Assembly (NCBI GenBank): GCA_001940755.1 | Contig: MEHH01000088.1 | Location: 1 to 8,972 of the forward strand | From: Candidatus Heimdallarchaeota archaeon AB_125 | GTDB lineage: Archaea > Asgardarchaeota > Heimdallarchaeia > Heimdallarchaeales > Heimdallarchaeaceae | Reading direction: 5' to 3' | Length of the DNA: 8,972 nt | In this document: positions 1 to 5,561 of the stretch, one piece after another | How positions within the stretch are numbered: position 1 is the first letter of the stretch | Layout of the letters: each line of letters starts with the position of its first letter | Notes under the pieces: model-generated | The model's input: only the letters and a program-made list of their open reading frames with translations | The model's database searches: none | What the model was told of the DNA's origin: nothing | Program-made: the position numbers and the translations under genes

Positions 1-111
1 CTTAATTCTCTTGAGCTATTTTTTTCTTCTTTCCTTTAATAAAAAAGTTTTCTATCCTTCAGATGTTAATTTCTTTTAGCTTGAGCTTCTTTCTGTTCTT
101 CTTCACTCTTT

Positions 112-381
112 TTATTCCTCTCTTTTCGGTATCGCTTCTTCTGTTTCGTGTATTATTTTCCACTCTCCATCTATTAACGATAGTATCTGGGTCACTGCCT
201 CTATAAAGTCCATTCTTTCTCCCTCCTTTGGTATTTGGCATCCAGTTCCTGTAGTGTTGTACAAAACTTTTGTTTCTGAAAGAACATTGAAGAATTCTGT
301 TTCTCTTATCATTCTTTGTTCTACCATTGTCTCATAAGCCCCCTTCATTGCGGTTGAAAGTTCATTATAGGTTAGATTCAT
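112..381 (-). CDS. C-terminal part of a split SnoaL/NTF2-like (DUF4440-type) protein
   Basis: This 89-residue frame starts at the ATG at 381, which overlaps the stop of the 52-codon frame by 4 nt (ATGA), and has no Shine-Dalgarno site of its own. Residues 3-20 form a helix (LTYNELSTAMKGAYETMV). Residues 31-45 look like a strand with the family's 'v.vLs.d.vLy.ttG' pattern. Residues 71-78 are DGEWKIIH, the very typical last strand of DUF4440/SnoaL-like folds. Alone it lacks the first helix and strand, which the preceding frame supplies. Together they make about 140 residues, the normal size of a one-domain protein of this family. Past the stop at 112 another frame (to 66) reads SEEEQKEAQAKRN, so a second indel, possibly in the T4 run at 123-126, may also have shortened the C terminus. 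The fold assignment is from motif memory. The function is unknown. Confidence 0.62.
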   Translation of the reverse strand: MNLTYNELSTAMKGAYETMVEQRMIRETEFFNVLSETKVLYNTTGTGCQIPKEGERMDFIEAVTQILSLIDGEWKIIHETEEAIPKREE

Positions 382-536
382 AGTTTGTCTAAAATGAGAC
401 CACTAAATCTAAAATCCGGATGGTTATGATAATGTGATAAAACAGTCTCTGAATCGAGTTTTTCTAATGCTTCAAAAACTCTATTTATAGATTTTTTTAC
501 ATCTTCTAAAATTACATCACTATTAATATTCGACAT
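378..536 (-). CDS. N-terminal part of a split SnoaL/NTF2-like (DUF4440-type) protein
   Basis: This 52-codon frame runs from an ATG at 536 to a TGA at 378. Its product starts MSNINSDVILED, continues as an amphipathic helix (VKKSINRVFEALEKLDSE), then reads VLSHYHNHPDFRFSG. That pattern, a helix followed by a short 'Y..dPDF.f' strand, is how SnoaL-like/DUF4440 members of the NTF2-like cone-fold superfamily begin. The rest of such a domain lies in the next frame (112-381), whose ATG overlaps this stop as ATGA. One extra base in the A4 run at 391-394 (T4 on the coding strand) would join both frames with no internal stop. I therefore read this as half of one gene, broken by an indel or a sequencing error. 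The alternative is two translationally coupled small genes. Family members are often small enzymes or ligand-binding proteins, so no substrate can be given. A weak GAGTG lies just before the ATG. Confidence 0.6.
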   Translation of the reverse strand: MSNINSDVILEDVKKSINRVFEALEKLDSETVLSHYHNHPDFRFSGLILDKL

Positions 537-552
537 CACTCTTTTTTCTCAT

Positions 553-563
553 TAAAATATTTA
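553..563 (-). promoter_or_regulatory. Possible TATA box for the SnoaL-like gene
   Basis: On the minus strand the 58-nt gap between the TPR gene and the SnoaL-like gene contains CTAAATATTTTAAT, an AT-rich element about 22-24 nt before the ATG at 536. That spacing would give a leaderless or nearly leaderless transcript. In such AT-rich DNA the match could be chance, and the gene might instead be read through from the TPR gene. Confidence 0.3.
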
Positions 564-594
564 GAAATTCTGCATTTTTGAGCAGTTTCAAAAA

Positions 595-1614
595 CTATTT
601 TCTTGGATAGACGATGTGTTTGAATTCTACTAGCTCCCTTATCATCGCAAAGTTATCATCTTTCTTTGCTGATTTTTTCAATTCTGGATCCAAATCTAGA
701 GCTTTTCGTAAGGACTGAATCGCTTTCTTAGATTCGTTCTTATTAGAAAAGACAATTGTGTTCATGTACCAGTACTCAGCATCACGATCTTCTCTTGTAA
801 TCTGTTCCAATAACTTCTCTAATTCTCCATATTCTTTCTTATCTATAGCTTCCTTAAGTTTGAGAGAGAGGATAAGATACCAATCCTTTTCTGAATCGAA
901 CTTAGAGATTATCTCTGAAACTTGTTTGTATTTCTGTTTGTTAATGTAGTAAGTTCCAAGAGCAAAGAGAACTTCAGGAGAACTTGGAAAATTTTCTAAA
1001 GCTTCTAACAAAACCTTCTCTGCTGCCTTTAGATTATCAGTATTTATGTAGCAAAATGATAAGTTGATCCAATCTTTAGCTGATCCTTCTCTCAATGATA
1101 AACCGTCTAGATAGAGGTTTACAGCTAAATCATATTTCTTATCGTTCATATATAATCTAGCTAATCGAAAATACGATTTAGCAAAAGAGCGGTCTATTTC
1201 TATACATTTTGCATAATGCCTTTTGGCAGTTCTAATTTTTCCCGCCCTTTCGTAATCTATACCTAATGTATAAAGAATATCTGATTCTTCTTCTCCTTTC
1301 TTCAGACATTTCAGGTGTGTTTTGATAGCTTTATCATATTCTTTATTTTGTCTATAAGCAATTCCTAGAAGAAGCAAAGCTTTTTTTGTTTTAGGATTTA
1401 TCTCAAGATATTCATCGAGATATTTAATGGTTAAAGCATACTTCTCTGCCTTCATTTCTAATGCAGCAATTTGTATTAATTTCTCAGGATTTTCTTTATT
1501 TATCCTGTAATGAATATAAGCTGTTCTCGCTGCTAGATGTAGTTTCTTCTTGTTTTCCCATTTTATTGACATCTTTGTCAAGGGACGGCTGAAGAATCTA
1601 CGCAGAGATATCAT
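595..1614 (-). CDS. Tetratricopeptide repeat (TPR) protein
   Basis: This 339-residue protein is made of about eight consecutive 34-residue TPR units (roughly residues 43-76, 77-110, 111-144, 145-178, 179-212, 213-243, 245-278 and 279-312). Examples are ALLLLGIAYRQNKEYDKAIK and SYFRLARLYMNDKKYDLAVN, with the usual G/A-Y, A and P/D positions. A capping segment DNFAMIRELVEFKHIV closes the array, as in many TPR proteins. TPR arrays are protein-protein docking surfaces, and no catalytic domain is present, so it is probably a scaffold with an unknown partner. I chose the ATG at 1614 because a TATA-like element about 30 nt upstream would place transcription start almost on it. The ATG at 1572 is also possible. 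A TTG at 1689 would add a hydrophobic stretch ahead of LRR, resembling a membrane anchor, but it would overlap the divergent promoter. The gene is divergent from the MBL gene and lies upstream of the SnoaL-like gene on the same strand. Confidence 0.85.
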   Translation of the reverse strand: MISLRRFFSRPLTKMSIKWENKKKLHLAARTAYIHYRINKENPEKLIQIAALEMKAEKYALTIKYLDEYLEINPKTKKALLLLGIAYRQNKEYDKAIKTHLKCLKKGEEESDILYTLGIDYERAGKIRTAKRHYAKCIEIDRSFAKSYFRLARLYMNDKKYDLAVNLYLDGLSLREGSAKDWINLSFCYINTDNLKAAEKVLLEALENFPSSPEVLFALGTYYINKQKYKQVSEIISKFDSEKDWYLILSLKLKEAIDKKEYGELEKLLEQITREDRDAEYWYMNTIVFSNKNESKKAIQSLRKALDLDPELKKSAKKDDNFAMIRELVEFKHIVYPRK

Positions 1615-1640
1615 TAGGTATCTAATTACAATTTCAAGTA

Positions 1641-1650
1641 AAAATATATC
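1641..1650. promoter_or_regulatory. Shared TATA-like element between divergent TPR and MBL genes
   Basis: The sequence AAAATATATC contains the self-complementary core ATATAT (1644-1649), so it can be read as a TATA box in both directions. About 26 nt to the left lies the TPR gene's ATG (1614). About 26 nt to the right transcription would begin near 1672, ahead of the MBL gene's candidate starts at 1674 (TTG), 1698 (ATG) and 1719 (ATG). The spacing fits archaeal TBP/TFB promoters. Bidirectional use is an inference. Confidence 0.4.
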
Positions 1651-1697
1651 GACAAAGGAAACGAAAGAGATATTTGCTGATAATTTCAATTCTATCT

Positions 1698-2414
1698 ATG
1701 GAAGATTCTAAAGATGTTATGTGGGACTGGAGTGGTAACAACTTACGAGTTAAAGTTCTATTCTCTTCTGCTGGGTTAGCTACTCAAATACTGGTAAATA
1801 ATATTGAGAAGGATTCAAATCTCTTGATTGATGTGGGGGATGGAATATTGAGAGATTTAGTTACTTTACCAGGTAAGTATTATGAAAACATCGATATTAT
1901 CTTAATCACACATGGTCATTTTGATCACGTTGGAGGTTTGTTTTCACTTTTAGCTTTCTTTAGGATGATAAATAGAAGTAAGAAACTTCTACTAATTTCT
2001 CCTTCTAATGTGGTTGAACTAGAAGGATTGGTGAAGACTTTCTTTGAGAGTTATGGAGATTCAATCCCTTTTGAGCTTGAACTAATCACAATAGAGAAGG
2101 ATTTTGAAATAGACGATATTCTCATCTCTGCTTTTCCTGTTCAACACCGCGGATCTATAATCGGTGGAAAGAAACTCCCAGATATTCCTTCTGTTGGATA
2201 TATTATCAATAAGAACACCGAAAGGATTCTCTATACAGGAGATACAGGCTATTTCGAGCAATTGAAAGAATATGCAAAGGATGTAGATTATGCTCTAATC
2301 GAGGGAACATATAAGGATAAGAAAACGAAGTTTCATTTAACACATAGTGAAGCAGAGGAAATCGGAAAATTAGCTAAGCATTATCAAATTATCCATCAAA
2401 TCATGTCTAGATGA
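1698..2414 (+). CDS. Metallo-beta-lactamase-fold hydrolase, RNase Z-like
   Basis: This is a 238-residue MBL-fold protein. The zinc-binding signature THGHFDHVGG is at residues 71-80 (H72, H74, D76, H77). Further likely ligands are H150, D182 in YTGDTG, and H233 near the end. The segment 'V.H.....PSVGYII' followed by 'ILYTGDTG' and 'HLTHSEAEEIGKLA' is the arrangement of the RNase Z/ElaC branch, which processes tRNA 3' ends. The N-terminal SSAGLATQ replaces the branch's usual glycine-rich G.GGATP-like loop, so it may be a paralogue acting on another phosphodiester or ester. The protein stops only five residues after the last histidine, shorter than typical RNase Z. A neighbouring frame reads DEPRVLPF just past the stop, so a late frameshift is conceivable. 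The start is uncertain: ATG 1698 is chosen, ATG 1719 or TTG 1674 are possible, and none has a good Shine-Dalgarno site. Confidence 0.8.
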   Translation: MEDSKDVMWDWSGNNLRVKVLFSSAGLATQILVNNIEKDSNLLIDVGDGILRDLVTLPGKYYENIDIILITHGHFDHVGGLFSLLAFFRMINRSKKLLLISPSNVVELEGLVKTFFESYGDSIPFELELITIEKDFEIDDILISAFPVQHRGSIIGGKKLPDIPSVGYIINKNTERILYTGDTGYFEQLKEYAKDVDYALIEGTYKDKKTKFHLTHSEAEEIGKLAKHYQIIHQIMSR

Positions 2415-2418
2415 GCCT

Positions 2419-2445
2419 AGAGTTTTACCATTTTAACTCTTTTTT
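2419..2445 (+). terminator. Hairpin plus T-run after the MBL gene
   Basis: Five bases after the MBL stop, AGAGTT (2419-2424) pairs with AACTCT (2435-2440) across a 10-nt loop, and six T residues follow directly (2440-2445). The T-run is what archaeal RNA polymerase needs to terminate, and the small hairpin is a plausible addition. It separates the MBL gene from the GTPase gene. Confidence 0.5.
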
Positions 2446-2473
2446 CTTTATTTCAACAGTGCTACCACATATT

Positions 2474-2482
2474 TTTATATAA
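2474..2482 (+). promoter_or_regulatory. TATA box of the small GTPase gene
   Basis: TTTATATAA, within an ATTTTTATATAATTG context, lies about 31 nt (centre to ATG) upstream of the GTPase start at 2509. Transcription would begin near 2504, a leader of only a few bases. This fits the absence of a Shine-Dalgarno site before the ATG. It also supports the long-form start over the internal ATG at 2662. Confidence 0.6.
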
Positions 2483-2508
2483 TTGAAGCACAATATTAAA
2501 CAGATAAC

Positions 2509-3210
2509 ATGGCTAATAAGAAGCAATCTTCGAAGAGTAAGAAGGGAAAGACAGACAAAGGTCCCATCATGTTTGAAGATAATATCAAAAAACATAAAGA
2601 AAGTCTAGATGATGACCAAGTCTCAACTGAAGATACTCAACCTAAATCAACAAGTGCATACATGATTAAGCTAGTTTTGATTGGTGACGCTGCAGTTGGT
2701 AAAACTTCTATTAGAAAAAGATATCTTGGTGAAGGTTTTCAGAAGGAACATCTAGCTACCCTTGGAGCAGATTTTGCTGCTACTACCAGAAATCTAGGTG
2801 AGTATCAGATAAAGTATCAAATCTGGGATTTAGCAGGACAGCCTATGTTTAAGAACGTTAGACCAAAGTTTTTCAGGGGATGCTTTGGAGCTTTAGCAGT
2901 TTTGGATGTTACTCGGAGAGAAACTTTTCTTAATTTAGGGAGTTGGATTGAGGAACTTTACCAATTTAGTGGAAAAGGAATTATTCCTATTATAATTCTT
3001 GCCAACAAAATGGATCTTGTTGATGAACAAAAAGTAACAATCAAAGAAGTAGAAACATTTGTAGAAGAACTAAATAAAAATACAAAAAAGCATTCTATTG
3101 AAAATTTCTATCTCGAAACCTCTGCTAAAAATGGACTCAATATAGATAAAGCCTTCGAAATACTTGGAGAATATATAATCGACAGGTTTTCTACACCAGA
3201 CGAAGAATAG
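2509..3210 (+). CDS. Ras/Rab-like small GTPase with charged N-terminal extension
   Basis: This is a 233-residue protein with a complete Ras-superfamily G domain from about residue 52. G1 is GDAAVGKTS (59-67). The G2 threonine is T84 in ATLGADF. G3 is WDLAGQ (106-111), with Q111 at the position of the catalytic glutamine of Ras. G4 is NKMD (166-169) and G5 is ETSAK (203-207). It should bind and hydrolyse GTP as a molecular switch. Such Rab/Ras-like GTPases are expanded in Asgard archaea and are a main reason for assigning the window there. There is no C-terminal cysteine or CAAX box, so eukaryote-type prenylation is not expected. Residues 1-51 are rich in Lys, Ser, Asp and Gln and look disordered. 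An internal ATG at residue 52 (2662) would give a bare G domain, but the TATA box at 2474-2482 fits the long form. It stands alone between the MBL gene and the ribosomal cluster, and its regulators are not visible here. Confidence 0.93.
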   Translation: MANKKQSSKSKKGKTDKGPIMFEDNIKKHKESLDDDQVSTEDTQPKSTSAYMIKLVLIGDAAVGKTSIRKRYLGEGFQKEHLATLGADFAATTRNLGEYQIKYQIWDLAGQPMFKNVRPKFFRGCFGALAVLDVTRRETFLNLGSWIEELYQFSGKGIIPIIILANKMDLVDEQKVTIKEVETFVEELNKNTKKHSIENFYLETSAKNGLNIDKAFEILGEYIIDRFSTPDEE

Positions 3211-3221
3211 TTACTTACTTC

Positions 3222-3226
3222 TTTTT
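3222..3226 (+). terminator. T-tract after the GTPase gene
   Basis: A run of five T residues begins 12 nt past the GTPase stop, in a pyrimidine-rich stretch, with a further T4 at 3235-3238. There is no hairpin. Archaeal terminators are commonly bare T-tracts, and the new promoter downstream at 3267 makes a transcript end here reasonable, but the signal is weak. Confidence 0.3.
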
Positions 3227-3266
3227 AATACAATTTTATCATCTTCATATATCTAGCAAAGTAATC

Positions 3267-3274
3267 TTTTTAAA
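3267..3274 (+). promoter_or_regulatory. rps19e: TATA box of the ribosomal protein/ftsY cluster
   Basis: TTTTTAAA, preceded by GTAATC, lies about 80 nt before the rps19e ATG. A start of transcription near 3297 would give a leader of about 50 nt. It is the best promoter candidate in the 139-nt gap and would serve the whole downstream cluster, since the later spacers are short. Confidence 0.5.
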
Positions 3275-3349
3275 CGAGGTTTGTTCCCCAGAGACTGAAA
3301 AATACGTAAGAGTTCTCTCTTTCAAAAACTAAGAAGTCGAGTGAAATTT

Positions 3350-3814
3350 ATGCCAACAGCTTACGATGTTCCGTCTGATTTACTTATTAGTAAGATAACT
3401 GAAGAATTGAAAAAAGAAGCAGAAATCAAAGCACCAGAATGGGCTGTATATGCTAAAACCGGAGTACATAAAGAAAATTCTCCTGTTCAAGAAGACTGGT
3501 GGTATATTAGAGCTGCTTCCATTTTAAGAAAAATCTATCTTTACGGTCCTATAGGTGTATCAAGACTACGAGTAGCCTATGGTGGTCGTCATAGAAGAGG
3601 TGTAAAGCCTGAGCATTTTGCAAAAGGTAGTGGAGCTGTAATTAGAAAGATACTTCAACAATTAGAAAAAGCAAATTACATCCAAAAGAGAAGTGGTCAT
3701 GGCAGCAAAGGGCGTGTAATAGTAGGACGTGTATTATCTCCAAAAGGTCATTCTTTTGTTGATAAGTTATCTGCTAAAATAAAGAGAGAAATCCCTGCTT
3801 TAGAAAAATATTAA
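3350..3814 (+). CDS. rps19e: Small-subunit ribosomal protein eS19
   Basis: This 154-residue protein matches the archaeal/eukaryotic eS19 family over its whole length. It opens with the typical TAYDVPSDLLI. It then shows PEWAVYAKTGVHKE (29-42) and QEDWWYIRAASILRKIY (47-63). GPIGVSRLR (67-74) leads into YGGRHRRGVKPEHF (77-90), and KGSGAVIRKILQQLEKA (92-108) precedes the GRVLSPKGHSF end. eS19 binds the head of the 30S subunit and is needed for small-subunit maturation. It is absent from bacteria. A GTG at 3341 would add three residues (MKF), but the ATG at 3350 fits family N termini better. It is the first gene of the cluster, and a 66-nt spacer precedes pdcd5. Confidence 0.96.
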   Translation: MPTAYDVPSDLLISKITEELKKEAEIKAPEWAVYAKTGVHKENSPVQEDWWYIRAASILRKIYLYGPIGVSRLRVAYGGRHRRGVKPEHFAKGSGAVIRKILQQLEKANYIQKRSGHGSKGRVIVGRVLSPKGHSFVDKLSAKIKREIPALEKY

Positions 3815-3880
3815 GGTTATTAGAATAATTTACTTACAGTAATTGACACTTGAACAATCCAACAAATAAGGTGGGTTAAT

Positions 3881-4216
3881 ATGCAAAATGAAGACGAAAT
3901 GGATGCAATACGACAGAGAAAAATTGCACAGTTACAAGAGCAACAAACCTCTCAAGCACAAGAAGAGCAACATGCTGCTGTTGAAGCTCAAAAACAATCA
4001 ATCCTTCGTCAAATTCTTACAGAAGAAGCTAGACAACGTCTCGCTAACGTCAAACTTGTATATCCTCAACTCGCTGAAGCAGTTGAATTGAGACTAATAC
4101 AATTAGCTCAACAAGGATCAATTGGTGATAAACTCACCGATGAACAATTAAAAGAAATTCTTCGTAAAATTCAAGGTCAAAAACGAGACTCAAAAATCGA
4201 CATAAGGCGATTATAA
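3881..4216 (+). CDS. PDCD5/TFAR19-family DNA-binding protein
   Basis: This 111-residue protein belongs to the PDCD5 (TFAR19) family. It has a charged, Gln-rich N-terminal helix (DAIRQRKIAQLQEQQ) and a central three-helix core with ILTEEARQRLANVKLVYP. The conserved LIQLAQQGSIGDKLTDEQLKEIL follows in short steps, and the end is basic (GQKRDSKIDIRRL). Archaeal members bind DNA in vitro. The human relative is linked to apoptosis and to the chaperonin-prefoldin folding route, which fits the nearby prefoldin gene, but the archaeal role is not settled. A strong Shine-Dalgarno AGGTGGG sits 6-7 nt before the ATG. The stop overlaps the next start by one base (TAATG), so the two are probably translationally coupled. 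Confidence 0.95.
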   Translation: MQNEDEMDAIRQRKIAQLQEQQTSQAQEEQHAAVEAQKQSILRQILTEEARQRLANVKLVYPQLAEAVELRLIQLAQQGSIGDKLTDEQLKEILRKIQGQKRDSKIDIRRL

Positions 4217-4371
4217 TGGCAAGATATAAACAATTACCAAGAAAACTCAGGTATGCAAGAGAAATGAAAAGCAATAGTCCTGTTCCAAGTTGGGCAGTTA
4301 TCCGAACTAATAGACGTTTTCGAACCCATCCAAAAAGAAGAAGATGGAGAAGTAGTAGAATTAAAAGATAA
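4216..4371 (+). CDS. rpl39e: Large-subunit ribosomal protein eL39
   Basis: This is a 51-residue, very basic protein starting MARYKQLPRKLRYAREMKSN, with the invariant VPSWAVIRTNRRFR (23-36) and an RRRWRSSRIKR end. The length and sequence are exactly those of eL39, which lies along the peptide exit tunnel of the 50S subunit in archaea and eukaryotes. Its small size makes it easily overlooked. The ATG shares its A with the pdcd5 stop codon, and no independent ribosome binding site is obvious, so it likely depends on coupled translation. A spacer of 14 nt leads to rpl31e. The order eL39-eL31-aIF6 is standard in archaea. Confidence 0.97.
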   Translation: MARYKQLPRKLRYAREMKSNSPVPSWAVIRTNRRFRTHPKRRRWRSSRIKR

Positions 4372-4385
4372 AGGAAAGAAAAATC

Positions 4386-4838
4386 ATGTCTCAAGAATCT
4401 ATAGAAAACATTTATACTATTCCATTTTATCCTCAACTGAACAAAACAGCACCTTATAGAAGAACTCCAAGGGCTATTAAACTCCTAAAGGAATATATCT
4501 ACAAACACACAAAAGCTGATGATGTTATAATAGATGAGGAATTGAATGAATTCATGTGGAAAAGAGGAATTCAGAAACCTCCAAGAAAAATCAAAGTTCG
4601 TGCAATTGTTGAGACAATTGAAGAGGAAGTAATAGCTACAGTTGAATTAATTCATGAACAAGTTGATGCAGCAGCACGACCACAACTTGATGGTATTGCT
4701 ATTCCTGGAGAACTAGAAGAAGAAGACGAAGAAGAGGAAGAGACAGAAGACGGAGAAGAAGTAGAACTAACACCTGTTGAAACTTCTGAACCCGAAGAAA
4801 CTTCCGATGAAGCTTCAGAAGAGGAACAGTCAGAATAA
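4386..4838 (+). CDS. rpl31e: Large-subunit ribosomal protein eL31 with long acidic tail
   Basis: Residues 8-90 form the eL31 domain: NIYTIPF, APYRRTPRAIKLLKEYIYKH (22-41), then ADDVIIDEELNEFMWKRGIQ (44-63) and KPPRKIKVRAIVE (64-76). eL31 sits near the exit tunnel on the 50S subunit, at a docking site for nascent-chain factors. Archaeal eL31 is usually about 80-100 residues. Here the protein is 150 residues because residues 109-150 add a tail with 25 Asp/Glu among 42 positions and no Lys or Arg. The tail is in frame, uses the same codons as its neighbours and ends cleanly, so it looks genuine. A Shine-Dalgarno AAAGGA lies about 10 nt before the ATG, immediately after eL39. Confidence 0.95.
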   Translation: MSQESIENIYTIPFYPQLNKTAPYRRTPRAIKLLKEYIYKHTKADDVIIDEELNEFMWKRGIQKPPRKIKVRAIVETIEEEVIATVELIHEQVDAAARPQLDGIAIPGELEEEDEEEEETEDGEEVELTPVETSEPEETSDEASEEEQSE

Positions 4839-4876
4839 AACTGATCCTATATTTTCATTTTTTGAGGTAGATGATA

Positions 4877-5551
4877 ATGGATATTGCAAAGACCACTGTA
4901 TTAGGAAATTCTGGATTAGGTGTTTTTGCATTGTCTACTGAGAAGTTTTCAATTGTTCCTTTCAGCGTTAAAGAAACTTCTCTCAAAGTTATTTCTGATA
5001 CACTGAACGTAAATGTAGTCCAGACTACAATTGCAAACTCAGTTCTTGTTGGAACAATGATTGTAGGCAATTCTAATGTCCTCTTCGTTCCTGGAACTAT
5101 TAAAGAAAAAGAATACAATGTACTCGAAGAACGCCTTTCGAATCAGGTTAAAATAGTTGAATTAAATACTAAATATACTGCACTTGGCAATTTAATAGTC
5201 TTAAATGACAAAGGAGCTATTGTAAGTGAAATGCTTGAAAAACATGCACAAAAGCAAATCCAAGACGAGTTAAATCTGGAAATAACTTCTGGAAACTTAC
5301 TCGGTTCTCCACTAGTTGGTAGTCTTGCAATGTGTACTAATCGAGGAGCACTTGTTCATCCTCTTCTTTCTGAAGAAGAAATCAAAGAAATAGCTTCAAT
5401 TCTTAGAGTAAAAGCTGATGTTTGTACAATAAATAGAGGAATTCCATACCCAAGAGTTGGAATCCTTGCTAATACAAAAGGTGCCGTAATAGGTACCGAT
5501 AGTACAGGTCCAGAAAGCATGAGAGTCTTTGAGATTTTATTAACTCCCTAA
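4877..5551 (+). CDS. eif6: Translation initiation factor aIF6
   Basis: This 224-residue protein is of the aIF6/eIF6 family, a five-fold pentein ring. Repeated strand-turn units are visible: NSGLGVFALSTEK near the start, TALGNLIVLNDKGAIVS in the middle, VGSLAMCTNRGALVHPLLSE, and PRVGILANTKGAVIGTDSTG close to the end. aIF6 binds the large subunit and blocks its premature joining to the small subunit, and it also acts in 50S maturation. The upstream frame begins ATG-ATA-ATG. I chose the second ATG (4877) because GAGGT at 4864-4868 is then 8 nt away, against only 2 nt for the ATG at 4871. It follows eL31 by 38 nt, its normal archaeal neighbour. Confidence 0.96.
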   Translation: MDIAKTTVLGNSGLGVFALSTEKFSIVPFSVKETSLKVISDTLNVNVVQTTIANSVLVGTMIVGNSNVLFVPGTIKEKEYNVLEERLSNQVKIVELNTKYTALGNLIVLNDKGAIVSEMLEKHAQKQIQDELNLEITSGNLLGSPLVGSLAMCTNRGALVHPLLSEEEIKEIASILRVKADVCTINRGIPYPRVGILANTKGAVIGTDSTGPESMRVFEILLTP

Positions 5552-5561
5552 AGAACTATAG

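Noticed and set aside
1..58. Short open stretches at the left edge on both strands
   Set aside because: About a dozen codons on the plus strand (ending TAA) and a Lys-rich minus-strand stretch are too short and too AT-driven to call. T-runs here may simply end the SnoaL-like transcript.
59..241. 60-codon basic minus-strand frame overlapping the SnoaL-like gene
   Set aside because: It is out of frame with the 89-codon frame whose residues match a known fold. Its Arg/Lys/Asn-rich content is typical of a shadow frame, and it has no ribosome site.
2415..2508. Possible small RNA or tRNA between the MBL and GTPase genes
   Set aside because: The 94 nt are explained by a terminator and a promoter. 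No cloverleaf or TTCNA-type T-loop is visible here or in the other spacers.
3888..4091. 67-codon plus-strand frame inside pdcd5
   Set aside because: It lies wholly within PDCD5 in another frame, and its residues look random.
4134..4436. 100-codon hydrophobic minus-strand frame opposite eL39
   Set aside because: It is antisense to the certain eL39 gene and the pdcd5/eL31 ends. The Leu-rich content is the reverse of Arg/Lys codons.
4855..5118. 87-codon minus-strand frame opposite eif6
   Set aside because: It is antisense to a well-supported aIF6 gene, and no motif was seen.
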